NCBI RefSeq assembly: GCF_008017755.1
Contig: NZ_VRTS01000001.1
Coordinates: forward strand, 310,001 to 374,000
Length of the DNA stretch: 64,000 nucleotides
Source: Alkalisalibacterium limincola
GTDB taxonomy: Bacteria > Pseudomonadota > Gammaproteobacteria > Xanthomonadales > Xanthomonadaceae
Direction: 5' to 3'
The notes beneath the pieces are model-generated. The model saw only the letters and a program-made list of their open reading frames with translations, did no database searches and was not told the origin of the DNA. The translations under genes were made by a program, and so were the position numbers. Each line of letters opens with the position of its first letter. Position 1 is the first letter of the stretch. Shown piece by piece: positions 28,184-36,753 of the stretch.

Positions 28184-28319
28184 CAACGCGTCCCCGGACA
28201 CGAGCCCGCCCGGCGCCACGCCGGGGGAACAGGCGAAAAGTGGGCGGTGCAGGCGGTCGGGGGAAGGGGCATGTCGGTCATTGCAGCATTACGGGGATGA
28301 ACATGGGCTTTAATTTGCG

Positions 28320-28347
28320 TTAAGCGCCGGAGTCGAGTTGGTACACT
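28320..28347 (+). promoter_or_regulatory. Possible cysS promoter
   Basis: TTAAGC (28320-28325) and TACACT (28342-28347) with a 16-bp spacer, 28 bp before the cysS ATG. The -10 box is good, the -35 box weak. Confidence 0.3.
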
Positions 28348-28375
28348 GGACGTTCCCTCCGCCGCCGCGACGCCC

Positions 28376-29755
28376 ATGGCCCTGCGACTTTTCAACAGCC
28401 TTTCGCGCCAGATCGAAGACTTCCAGCCGCAGGACCCCGAGCGCGTCACGATGTATGTGTGCGGCCCGACGGTCTACAACTACGTCCACATCGGGAACGC
28501 GCGCGGCCCGGTCGTGTTCGGGGTGCTCGCCGACCTGCTGCGCCGACACTGGCCACGGCTGGATTACGCGCGAAACATCACCGATGTCGACGACAAGATC
28601 AACCAAGCGGCGATCGACACGGGCCAACCGATCGGATCCATCACCGACCGCTTCACCCGCGCCTACCGCGAAGACATGGCCGCACTGGGTGTCGCCCCGC
28701 CCGACCTCGAGCCGGCGGCGACCGACCACATCGGCGAGATCATCACGATGATCGGGAACCTGGTACGAAGCGACCACGCCTACGCAGCCGAGGGCCACGT
28801 GCTGTTCTCGGTCGCCAGCTACGCGGGATACGGCGCGCTGTCGCGGCGCTCCACCGACGACATGCTGGCGGGCGCGCGCGTGGACGTGGCCCCGTACAAG
28901 CGCGATCCCGGTGACTTCGTGCTGTGGAAGCCGTCGACGCCGGAGCTGCCCGGCTGGGAAAGCCCCTGGGGACGGGGTCGCCCCGGCTGGCATATCGAAT
29001 GCTCGGCGATGAGTGCCGCGCACCTGGGCGAGACGATCGACATCCATGCCGGTGGCGTGGACCTGCAGTTCCCGCACCACGAAAACGAGATCGCGCAGTC
29101 CACCTGCGCCCACGGTGGCAAGACGTTCGCCCGCTTCTGGCTGCACAACGGCATGCTCAACTTCGGCGGCGCGAAGATGTCCAAGTCGCTCGGCAACGTG
29201 AGCCGCGTCCACGACCTGATCGCCACGCATCCGCCCGAGGCCCTGCGCCTGGCGTTGATGTCGGCGCACTACCGGCAGCCGCTGGACTGGTCGGATGCGC
29301 TGATCGAGCAAAGCGTGCGCACACTGGATCGCCTCTACGGCACCTTGCGCGACCTCGCCGATGTCGATGCCGGCACCCCGCTCGAAGCGCCCATCCCGGA
29401 GGCCATCGAGGCCGCGCTGTGCGACGACCTGAATACGCCGAACGCACTGGCGGAACTCGCGCGCATCGCCGGCGAAGCCCGACGTGCGCAGGGCGGCGCG
29501 GCCCGCCATGCCGCCAAGCGCGAACTGCTGGGTGCCGGTCGGGCGCTGGGGCTGCTGCAGCAGCCGCCGGCAAACTGGTTCAACCGGGGCGGCTCGAGCG
29601 ACGATGACGCCCGCATCCAGGCCCTGGTCGACGAACGCAATGCCGCGCGCAAGTCCCGCGAATTCGCCCGCGCCGATGCGCTGCGCGACCAGCTCGCCGC
29701 CGAAGGCATCAGCCTCGAGGACACGGCCGAGGGCGTCCGCTGGCGCCGCGGCTGA
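28376..29755 (+). CDS. cysS: Cysteinyl-tRNA synthetase
   Basis: CysS (459 residues) charges tRNA-Cys. Class I motifs: [18 protein letters not shown] (HIGH-type, with the first zinc Cys), the zinc ligands [10 protein letters not shown] and [11 protein letters not shown], and the KMSKS loop in [12 protein letters not shown]. The C-terminal DALR-like helical part ([21 protein letters not shown]) is typical. The ATG at 28376 is preceded by a divergent intergenic region. It is followed by sufE after 22 bp, linking cysteine charging and cysteine sulfur use. Confidence 0.96.
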   Translation: MALRLFNSLSRQIEDFQPQDPERVTMYVCGPTVYNYVHIGNARGPVVFGVLADLLRRHWPRLDYARNITDVDDKINQAAIDTGQPIGSITDRFTRAYREDMAALGVAPPDLEPAATDHIGEIITMIGNLVRSDHAYAAEGHVLFSVASYAGYGALSRRSTDDMLAGARVDVAPYKRDPGDFVLWKPSTPELPGWESPWGRGRPGWHIECSAMSAAHLGETIDIHAGGVDLQFPHHENEIAQSTCAHGGKTFARFWLHNGMLNFGGAKMSKSLGNVSRVHDLIATHPPEALRLALMSAHYRQPLDWSDALIEQSVRTLDRLYGTLRDLADVDAGTPLEAPIPEAIEAALCDDLNTPNALAELARIAGEARRAQGGAARHAAKRELLGAGRALGLLQQPPANWFNRGGSSDDDARIQALVDERNAARKSREFARADALRDQLAAEGISLEDTAEGVRWRRG

Positions 29756-29777
29756 TCCACACCACGGAGACCACGCA

Positions 29778-30215
29778 TTGAACGCATTGCCCACCGAACC
29801 CAGCGCCGAAGCGGCCCAGGCTGCAATCGCCGAGGAGTTTGGCTTCTTCGGCGACTGGACCGAGCGCTACCAGTACCTGATCGACCTCGGCCGCAAGCTG
29901 CCGCCGTTCCCGGAGGAGCTCAAGACCGAGGACCATCGCCTTCTCGGATGCCAGTCCATGGTCTGGATCGTGCCCGGCGGCGACCGCTCGCGGATGACGT
30001 TCCAGGCGGTGAGCGATTCGGCCATCGTCTCCGGACTGATCTACCTGGCGCTGCGCGTCTACGGCGGCCGCCCGGCCGAGGAGATCCTGGCCACCGAGCC
30101 CGACTACATCGAGCGCATCGGACTCTCGCGGCACCTTTCCCCGACCCGCAGCAACGGCCTCGCCGCGCTGCTGGCATCGATCAAGGACAGCGCCCGCACG
30201 GCGCTGGATCCATGA
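29778..30215 (+). CDS. sufE: SufE-family cysteine desulfuration protein
   Basis: A 145-residue SufE/CsdE protein. It takes persulfide sulfur from a SufS/CsdA desulfurase for iron-sulfur cluster assembly; the acceptor cysteine is in HRLLGCQSMVW near residue 60. Other conserved parts are FGDWTERYQYLIDLGRKLP and IERIGLSRHLSPTRSNGLAA. No ATG fits; the TTG at 29778 has CGGAG about 8 bases upstream and gives the usual N-terminus. The partner desulfurase is not in this window. Confidence 0.92.
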   Translation: MNALPTEPSAEAAQAAIAEEFGFFGDWTERYQYLIDLGRKLPPFPEELKTEDHRLLGCQSMVWIVPGGDRSRMTFQAVSDSAIVSGLIYLALRVYGGRPAEEILATEPDYIERIGLSRHLSPTRSNGLAALLASIKDSARTALDP

Positions 30216-30229
30216 ACCCAGGAGTGACG

Positions 30230-32002
30230 ATGAACCGTCCGGCGACCCTTCCCTTCCGAGTCCTCGTGGCCGCGTGGGCCTGCCTCGCGCTCGCTTTCCC
30301 CACCGCATCGGCATCCACCACCGACGGCGTGCCGAACCTGCCCGAGATCGAAGCCGCCGGCACGGATGGACAGCGCATGGTGCCGCTGATCCAGCGCTTC
30401 GCCGCCGACCTGGGCAGCCTCCAGCACGTACACGACATCCAGCACGGCCGCGCGCGGCACGATGCGCTCCAGGCGCTCCATGCCGGTTGGCGAACCCGTC
30501 TGGCGGAGATTCCCGCCGACACGCTGGACCTGGAAGACCGCGTCGACCACCTGCTCTTCTCGCGCGAACTCGATGATCGCGAGCGGCGACTGGCCTTCGC
30601 CCGGCAGCGCTACGAGGAAGCGGCTGTGCTGCTGCCGGGTATCGATGAACTGCTCGACCTGCTCGAGCAACGTCGCGCCCTCGTGTATCCCGACGGTCGC
30701 CGCAGCGCCGACCTCCTCGACCGGGTCGCCGGCACGATGAAGGCGCGCCGCGATGCGATCGAGGAAGACCCGTCCCGGGCCAGCGACGTACGCCCCGTGG
30801 TGGCCTTTCGCGCCGCCGCGATCCTGGACGCGACGCGCAATGCGCTGGCGCAGTGGCAGGAATTCCATGATGGCTATGACCCGCAGCTGACCTGGTGGAC
30901 CCGCGGCCCGCACGAGGCCCTCGACGCGGTCATGCAGGACTACGCCAGGACGCTGCGCGGCAAGCTGGCCGGTGCCGATGACCCGGAGACGATCATCGGC
31001 GACCCGATCGGGCGGCAGGCGCTGATCGACGACCTCGACTACGAGATGATCCCCTACACCCCCGAGGAGCTGGTGCGCATCGCCGAGCGCGAGCTGGAGT
31101 GGATCCGGGCCGAAATGCGGCAGGCCGCCAGCGAACTGGGCTACGCCGACTGGCGCGATGCGCTGGAATACGTCAAGACCCGCCACCCGGCCCCTGGCGA
31201 GCAGCCGCGGCTGGTCAAGGAGCTGGCCGACGAGGCGGTGGCGTTCCTGCGCGAGCGCGACCTGGTCACGATCCCCGACCTGTCCACGCGCGACTGGCGC
31301 ATGAACATGCTCAGCCCGGAGCGGCAGCTGCAGGCCCCGTTCTTCCTCGGAGGCGTCGACGTGTGGGTGGCCTACCCGACCGCCGACATGCCGCACGAGA
31401 AGCGCGTGAACAGCCTGCGCGGCAACAACCGCCACTTCTCGCGCGCCGTGGTGCATCACGAGTTGATCCCGGGCCACCACCTGCAACACTTCATGAACCA
31501 GCGCTACCAGGCCCACCGCAACCTGTTCCGCACGCCGTTCTGGACCGAGGGCTGGGCGCTGTACTGGGAGTTCAGGCTCTACGAGCTCGGTTTCGCCGCC
31601 ACGCCCGAGGACCGGATCGGGATGCTGTTCTGGCGCGCCCACCGTGCGGCACGCATCCAGTTCTCGCTGGGCTTCCACCTCGGAACGATGACACCACAGC
31701 AGGCGATCGAGCTGCTGGTCGACAACGGGCACGAGCGCGAGAACGCGGCGGCCGAGGTGCGTCGCAGCTTTGCCGGCGACTGGCCGGCGATCTACCAGGC
31801 CGCCTACATGCTCGGCGGACTGCAGTTCCAGGCCCTGCACCGGGACTTCGTCGAGTCGGGCCGCATGAGCGAGCGCGACTTCCACGATTTCATCCTGCAA
31901 GGGGGCGTGATGCCGGTGGAGATGGTGCGTGCCAGGTTGCAGCAGCAGGCGCCGGGCAGCGATTTCCGGACCAGCTGGCGGTTCTACGACCTGGGGCGCT
32001 GA
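30230..32002 (+). CDS. DUF885-family secreted zinc-peptidase-like protein
   Basis: The 590-residue product starts at the ATG of 30230 (GGAG 6 bases upstream; an ATG 18 bases earlier lacks one). MNRPATLPFRVLVAAWACLALAFPTASAS is a signal peptide. The DUF885 core ends with a metallopeptidase motif HHELIPGHHLQHF, around residue 410, and then WTEGWALYWEFRLYELGF, whose Glu is a likely third ligand as in M1/M32-like gluzincins. DUF885 proteins have been suggested as carboxypeptidase-like enzymes; the substrate is not known. It follows sufE closely and ends before a strong terminator. Confidence 0.8.
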   Translation: MNRPATLPFRVLVAAWACLALAFPTASASTTDGVPNLPEIEAAGTDGQRMVPLIQRFAADLGSLQHVHDIQHGRARHDALQALHAGWRTRLAEIPADTLDLEDRVDHLLFSRELDDRERRLAFARQRYEEAAVLLPGIDELLDLLEQRRALVYPDGRRSADLLDRVAGTMKARRDAIEEDPSRASDVRPVVAFRAAAILDATRNALAQWQEFHDGYDPQLTWWTRGPHEALDAVMQDYARTLRGKLAGADDPETIIGDPIGRQALIDDLDYEMIPYTPEELVRIAERELEWIRAEMRQAASELGYADWRDALEYVKTRHPAPGEQPRLVKELADEAVAFLRERDLVTIPDLSTRDWRMNMLSPERQLQAPFFLGGVDVWVAYPTADMPHEKRVNSLRGNNRHFSRAVVHHELIPGHHLQHFMNQRYQAHRNLFRTPFWTEGWALYWEFRLYELGFAATPEDRIGMLFWRAHRAARIQFSLGFHLGTMTPQQAIELLVDNGHERENAAAEVRRSFAGDWPAIYQAAYMLGGLQFQALHRDFVESGRMSERDFHDFILQGGVMPVEMVRARLQQQAPGSDFRTSWRFYDLGR

Positions 32003-32049
32003 AGCCGTCCCGGACGCTTCCCGCGGGCGCGTCCGGTGCCCTGGAGAAG

Positions 32050-32077
32050 AAAAAGCCCCGCACTGGCGGGGCTTTTT
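32050..32077. terminator. Bidirectional terminator between the DUF885 gene and dksA
   Basis: AAAAAGCCCCGC-ACTG-GCGGGGCTTTTT is a perfect stem with A and T tracts, so it works on both strands for these convergent genes. Confidence 0.95.
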
Positions 32078-32105
32078 CGCAAGCGGACCGGAGTACCGGG
32101 CGGGC

Positions 32106-33287
32106 CTACTCGCCCATCTGCTTCTGCAGGTGCTCCCAGCGCTCCTGCGCATCGATCGTGCGCTCGGCGGTCAGGCGCGCCTCGAGGCGGTCCAGGCCGA
32201 TCTCCTCTCCGGTGTCGACGCAGTAGCCGTACTCGCCACTGTCGACGCGCTTGAGCGTCGAGTCGATCTTGTTGATCAGCTTGCGGTAGCGGTCGCGCGT
32301 GCGCAGTTCCAGCGAATTCTCGGTCTCACGGGTGGCGCGCTCGGCTTCGTCGCCGACGTCACGCACCTCCTCCTTGAGGTTCTCGATGGTCTGCTTGGAC
32401 TCCTCGACCAGGTCGTCGCGCCACTTCAGCAGGCGCTGGCGGAAATACTCGAGCTGGGCGGGGCTCATGTACTCCTCGTCGCGGGACGGCTTGTAGCCCG
32501 GCGGCAGGTCGACACGTTGCCCGGTCGGCTGCGGCTTGGGCGGCACCTCGCGCGGTACCGCCGGCTTGGCCCGTGCGACATTCCCGGTGCGGGCCGTGGC
32601 CACCTTCGCCGTAGCCACGGCCTTGGCGGCCGCGGGCTTGTCGGTCGAGGACGTGGTCGCGCCGCTCGCCGGCTTCCGGGCCGGCGCAGCCTGCTTCGTC
32701 GCCGCCGACTTCCTGGCGGGAGCAGCCTGCTTGCTTGCCGCGGCCTTCTTCGCCGGGGCGGCCTTCTTGGCAGGAGCAGCCTTCTTTGCCGGGGCAGCGG
32801 ACTTCTTCGCCGGGGCGGACTTGGCCTTCGCCGGCGATGCCTTGTTTTTCGCCGATGCCTTGGCATCGGGCTTGATCATCTTCACCAACTTGTCTGCAAC
32901 CTTTTTAATCGCGCTCGTCGCGGGGGATTTTGCTGCCTTTCCGGTGGCGCTCTTCCGGGCCGGCGTCTTGCCGGTCGCGGACTTGGAAACCTTCCTGGCC
33001 GGGGCCGACTTCGTCGCGCCCTTTCGTGCCTGGGCCTTCTTGGCAGGTGCCTTCTTCGCCGGCGCCTTCTTGGCCGGGGACTTCTTGGCTGGCGCCTTCT
33101 TCACAGGTGCCTTCTTCGCCACGGACTTGCCGGCTGCGGACTTCCTGGCCGGGGCCTTCTTCGCCGCAGCCTTGCTGGCGGGCGACTTGGACTTCGCGGC
33201 CCCCTTCTTCGCTGCCGGCCTGGCGGCGGGCTTGGACGGCTTCCTCGCGGAAGCGGCGGTCTTCTTGACGGTCTTCTTCGCAGCCAC
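32106..33287 (-). CDS. dksA: RNA polymerase-binding transcription factor DksA with a histone-H1-like tail
   Basis: The 393-residue protein has two parts. Residues 1 to about 245 are almost only Lys, Ala, Pro and Ser, with many AKKAPAKK-type repeats like bacterial histone-H1 tails. The last about 150 residues are DksA: PPGYKPSRDEEYMSPAQLEYF, a coiled coil with the tip motif DVGDEA (DxxDxA), ETENSLELRTRDRYRKLINKID, and the globular end GEYGYCVDTGEEIGLDRLEAR. Only one of the four zinc cysteines remains; the others are Thr/Ala (CVDT, TIDA). The factor binds the RNAP secondary channel with ppGpp. The tail may bind DNA. A GGTGGAG ribosome site precedes the ATG. Confidence 0.93.
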   Translation of the reverse strand: MAAKKTVKKTAASARKPSKPAARPAAKKGAAKSKSPASKAAAKKAPARKSAAGKSVAKKAPVKKAPAKKSPAKKAPAKKAPAKKAQARKGATKSAPARKVSKSATGKTPARKSATGKAAKSPATSAIKKVADKLVKMIKPDAKASAKNKASPAKAKSAPAKKSAAPAKKAAPAKKAAPAKKAAASKQAAPARKSAATKQAAPARKPASGATTSSTDKPAAAKAVATAKVATARTGNVARAKPAVPREVPPKPQPTGQRVDLPPGYKPSRDEEYMSPAQLEYFRQRLLKWRDDLVEESKQTIENLKEEVRDVGDEAERATRETENSLELRTRDRYRKLINKIDSTLKRVDSGEYGYCVDTGEEIGLDRLEARLTAERTIDAQERWEHLQKQMGE

Positions 33288-33327
33288 GATGACTCCACCT
33301 TTCTAGATTGAGGCGCTGTGGCCGGGT

Positions 33328-33333
33328 GTTATA
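33328..33333 (-). promoter_or_regulatory. Possible -10 box of dksA
   Basis: Minus-strand TATAAC, 41 bases before the dksA ATG, with no convincing -35 box (GCTACC region). Weak evidence only. Confidence 0.3.
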
Positions 33334-33412
33334 GCCTACGTGGGTAGCAGCGGCAACCGCGACGGGCACTTCCGACCGCTGGTTTCGTGCCCTGCCCGGC
33401 CCCGGCAGTCCC

Positions 33413-33655
33413 TTGTTGAAACACATACTCATCCTGCTGCTGCGCGGATACAAGCTTTTGATCAGCCCACTGCTTGGCCAGCGCTGCAGGTTCTACCCCA
33501 GCTGCTCGACCTACGCGATGCAGGCCATCGAGCGGTTCGGGGCCTTGCGGGGCGGTTGGCTGGCCATGAGACGGGTAGCCCGGTGCCACCCGCTCAACCC
33601 CGGCGGGGTCGACCCGGTGCCGGAACACCGGTGCGAGCGCAAGCCGCGCCAATGA
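33413..33655 (+). CDS. yidD: Membrane protein insertion efficiency factor YidD
   Basis: An 80-residue YidD protein with the family blocks [40 protein letters not shown] and [13 protein letters not shown]. It is a small membrane-associated protein with an N-terminal amphipathic helix that assists YidC/Sec insertion. No ATG fits; start at TTG 33413 or TTG 33416. It is usually found between rnpA and yidC near the origin, but here it lies between dksA and an M23 peptidase, and rnpA and yidC are absent. Confidence 0.92.
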   Translation: MLKHILILLLRGYKLLISPLLGQRCRFYPSCSTYAMQAIERFGALRGGWLAMRRVARCHPLNPGGVDPVPEHRCERKPRQ

Positions 33656-33671
33656 ACCAGGGAGCGCCACC

Positions 33672-34531
33672 ATGGCTCGAATGAAGGCATTGCTGGGCGC
33701 GGCGGTGCTCGTGTCCACGCTGGGCCTCGCGGGGCCAGCAGGGGCCGATGCAGCGCGGGCCGAGCGCCTCCTTACCGGGATCGACCTGCCCGACAACGCC
33801 CTCCAGGGCGGTCTCGTTGTCGGCCGGCGCCCGCCGGCAGCCAGGTCGTGGTCGACTCGCGCACCCTGCGCCAGGCCCCCGATGGACGCTTCGCCTTCGG
33901 CGTCGGCCGTGACGACGAGGGCCGGGTGCAGGTGGAGATAACCACCCCCGGCGGTCGCACGCACGTCCACGCGATAGGCGTCCAGTCGCGGGACTTCCGC
34001 ATCGAGCGCGTGGAGGGCGTACCGCAGTCGACGGTGACGCCGGACCCGGCCATCGCCGCGCGGATCGCCCGTGAGCAGGCCAGCGTGAACCGTGCGCGCG
34101 AGCGGGACGACGACCGGGCCGACTGGGCGGCCGGCTTCATCTGGCCGGTCACCGGGCGTATCAGCGGCGTGTTCGGCAGCCAGCGCATCTACAACGGAAC
34201 GCCGCGCGCATTCCACTCCGGCCTCGACGTGGCGGTGCCCACCGGGACCCCGCTCAGGGCGCCTGCCGCGGGCGTGGTGACCTTCGTCGGCAGCGACCTT
34301 TTCCTGACCGGAGGCACGGTGCTCATCGACCACGGGCATGGCCTGAGTTCGAACTTCCTCCACCTGAGTCGGATCGACGTGGCCGAGGGCGAGCGGGTCG
34401 AGCAGGGTCAGGTGTTCGGCGCGGTGGGAGCCACCGGAAGGGCGACCGGTCCGCACATGCATTGGGGCATGAACTGGTTCGGCGTGCGCATCGACCCGCA
34501 GCTGCTGGTTGGACCGCAGCCCGGCCCCTAG
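33672..34531 (+). CDS. M23-family (LytM-type) peptidoglycan peptidase (frameshifted)
   Basis: The N-terminus MARMKALLGAAVLVSTLGLAGPAGA is a signal peptide. A beta-rich domain follows, with the frame changing near 33827: adding one G (GGCCGG-GCG) joins LVVGRAPAGSQVVVDSRTLRQ. The C-terminal LytM domain has all metal ligands: HSGLDVAVPTGTP, the catalytic HLSRIDVAEGE region and HMHWGM. So a zinc endopeptidase acting in the periplasm on peptide cross-links is likely, or a regulator of amidases. It starts 16 bp after yidD and is probably co-transcribed. Confidence 0.85.
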
Positions 34532-34564
34532 TCCTGCCCGCCGACCTGCCCTGCGGGCGAGGAT

Positions 34565-35314
34565 TCAGCCTGCGCGGGCCAGGCGCCAGCTACGCCATAC
34601 GGTGAGTGGCCCGGGCTGCCACGGCCGGCCGGGATGACGCTGCAGGTACGCGAGCTGCTCGCGATCGAGTCCCGCCCGCAGTCGTCGGAAAACCACCATG
34701 CCAGGCCCCGGCTCGGGTGCATGCCCGCGCAATGCGAGCGACCAGTCCCGCACCACCGGTTCGCCCCGCTCCTCCCCCAGGGCCGAGGGCGTCAGCCCGT
34801 GGCGGGCGAACAGGTTCATCGGGACGCGGGCCGCATCGTCGTCCGCACGGCCGTGGACCAGACGCTGTGCCAGGAGGTGCACCGCCACCGAAGCCACGGC
34901 GGCAGGCTCGGGTCGGGCACCGAACCACAGGGCTTCGAGCCGGGCAAGTGCATCGGCGAACGGCGCGATCTGCTCGAACGCCTCCGCGGGATCCGCCGCG
35001 CGTTCCCCTTCGCCCGCCACGCGCGCCAGGGCGGTGGCAAGCTCCACCCACGGCAGGCCGGCGGGCAGGTCCCGGCCCAGCGGATGCCGCGCCTCCCCCT
35101 TGCCGAAGCGCAGCAACTCCTCGGCCCACCAGCCCGCCTTGGCCTGGGTGACCCGGGCATCGCTGTGTTCGAACGCTGTTTCGCGCAGCTCCGAAAGCAG
35201 CGCCCCCCAGGCCACCGCCGATTCACGCTGAGGCGCCGGGACGAATCGCAGCACCAGGCCCATCTCGGGTTCCCGGTGGAGCCATTTGCGACGCAGGTCC
35301 GTGTCGGGCGCCAT
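34565..35314 (-). CDS. Squalene/phytoene-synthase-like protein, probably divergent
   Basis: The 249-residue, all-helical product starts at the ATG of 35314, sharing one base with the stop of the phosphatase gene. ARVTQAKAGWWAEELLRF followed by HPLGRDL resembles the K-x-WW-x-E-L and HP blocks of the squalene/phytoene synthase superfamily (including NDUFAF6-like members). The two Asp-rich DxxxD motifs that bind prenyl diphosphates are not evident: LEALWFG and DDDAARVPMNLFA are in their place. Catalysis in isoprenoid synthesis is therefore doubtful. It could be a scaffold or a membrane-enzyme assembly factor. Confidence 0.5.
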   Translation of the reverse strand: MAPDTDLRRKWLHREPEMGLVLRFVPAPQRESAVAWGALLSELRETAFEHSDARVTQAKAGWWAEELLRFGKGEARHPLGRDLPAGLPWVELATALARVAGEGERAADPAEAFEQIAPFADALARLEALWFGARPEPAAVASVAVHLLAQRLVHGRADDDAARVPMNLFARHGLTPSALGEERGEPVVRDWSLALRGHAPEPGPGMVVFRRLRAGLDREQLAYLQRHPGRPWQPGPLTVWRSWRLARAG

Positions 35315-35996
35315 CACACGCCTGCCGGACTGTCCTGTGCGCAAAGCATGCCGGCGCCCAGCAGGTCGCGAGGCGCGCGCGCGATGCGGTCCGGGTTCCA
35401 GTCTTCAGGCGATTCGTGCAGCTCGCGGTAGCCCCAGGCGACGGCAACGGACACGATTCCGGCTGCCGTGCCGCCACGATGTCGCGTTCGTCGTCACCGA
35501 CGTAGACGCAATTGGGCGGTGCCACGCCAAGCTGCTTGCAGGCATGCAGCAATGTGCCGGGGTCGGGCTTCTTCACCGGCAGCGTATCGCCACCGACCAG
35601 TACCGCCGAGCGGGTGTCCCAGCCCATCGCCGACACCACCCGGCGCGCCAGCGCCTCGGGCTTGTTGGTGACGATTCCCCACTGCGCTCCGGAGGCTTCG
35701 ATTGCCTCGAGCACCTGGGCGATCCCGTTGTAGGCGCCGGGGTTGTCCTCCACGGTCACGGCATAGTGTTCCAGGAACGGGAGCACCCGCTGTTCGCGGG
35801 CGTCCTCGTCGAGATCGGGATAGCTCAGCGCCAGCATCGCCCGGGCCCCCTTGGACACCACGCGCCGGAATTGCTCCAGCGGCGGTGGCGCGCGACCCTC
35901 GCTGCGCATCAGGTTGACCATGGCGGCGTGCAGGTCGAAGGCACTGTCGACGAGTGTGCCGTCGAGGTCGAAAAGTACCGCGTGGCCCGGCCGCAT
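35314..35996 (-). CDS. mupP: HAD-superfamily phosphatase, MupP/Gph type (frameshifted)
   Basis: VLFDLDGTLVDSAFDL has the HAD nucleophile, IVTNKPEALARRV the second motif, GGDTLPVKKPDPGTLL the Lys, and YVGDDERDIVAAR the metal Asp. The frame breaks near 35466; one missing base restores ARAAGIVSVAVAWGYREL and a 227-residue protein. The next gene, ubiG, and the deaminase beyond it match the order of Pseudomonas aeruginosa PA3170-ubiG-mupP, where MupP is the N-acetylmuramic acid 6-phosphate phosphatase of peptidoglycan recycling. Phosphoglycolate phosphatase is the alternative. It shares single bases with both neighbours (TGATG overlaps). Confidence 0.75.
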
Positions 35997-36712
35997 CAGG
36001 CCTTCCCGGGCCGGCGGGCGCACACCAGGTAGTTCACCGAGGTGGCGTCCTTGATCCAGGCCCTGCGGCGCAGCGGGTCGTAGGCCAGGCCACTGACGTC
36101 CTCGATCTCCAGCCCGGCCGAGCGCAACCACGCCGCCAGCTCCGACGGCCGGATGAACTGGCGGTAGTCGTGGGTGCCGCGCGGCAGCAGCCGGGCCACG
36201 TATTCGGCACCGACGATCGCCAGCGCGAAGGCGGCGGGGGTGCGGTTGATCGTCGAGGCGAACAGCCGGCCACCCGGCTTGAGCAGGCGGGCGCAGGCCG
36301 CGATCACCGACCCGGGGTCGGGAACGTGCTCGAGCATCTCCATGCAGGTGACGGCGTCGAAGGTACCCGGCTCGCGCTCCGCCAGCGCCTCGACCGAGCT
36401 CAGCCGGTAATCGACCTGGAGCCCGGATTCGTAGAGATGGAGCTTCGCAGCCTCGATGAGTTCAGGTGCCAGGTCCAGGGCGGTCACGCGCGCGCCGGCC
36501 GCGGCCATCGCCTCGGACAGCAGGCCCGCACCACAGCCGACGTCGAGCACCGTGGAACCGGCGAGCGTGACGCGATCGGCGACATAGCCCAGCCGGACCG
36601 GGTTGAGGTCGTGGAGCGGTCGCTGCGGGCCTTCAGGGTCCCACCAGCGCTGGGCCAGGCGACCGAACTTCTCGAGTTCGGCCGGATTGACGTTGTCGGT
36701 TTCGCTGCTCAT
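35996..36712 (-). CDS. ubiG: Ubiquinone biosynthesis O-methyltransferase
   Basis: UbiG (238 residues) performs both O-methylations of ubiquinone synthesis. The start [19 protein letters not shown] is a hallmark, then [13 protein letters not shown], the SAM-binding [30 protein letters not shown] and [22 protein letters not shown] (membrane-associating region). It is a class I methyltransferase that binds lipids at the inner membrane. ATG at 36712. It shares one base with the phosphatase gene downstream. Confidence 0.95.
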   Translation of the reverse strand: MSSETDNVNPAELEKFGRLAQRWWDPEGPQRPLHDLNPVRLGYVADRVTLAGSTVLDVGCGAGLLSEAMAAAGARVTALDLAPELIEAAKLHLYESGLQVDYRLSSVEALAEREPGTFDAVTCMEMLEHVPDPGSVIAACARLLKPGGRLFASTINRTPAAFALAIVGAEYVARLLPRGTHDYRQFIRPSELAAWLRSAGLEIEDVSGLAYDPLRRRAWIKDATSVNYLVCARRPGKA

Positions 36713-36753
36713 CGGGTTCTCCGTACCCGCCTCCGGAAGGAGCCGGGCTGGGG

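Noticed and set aside
32560-33290. A tandem DNA repeat array
   Set aside because: The repetition follows Lys/Ala/Pro codons of the dksA tail and is irregular at the DNA level, so it is a coding repeat.
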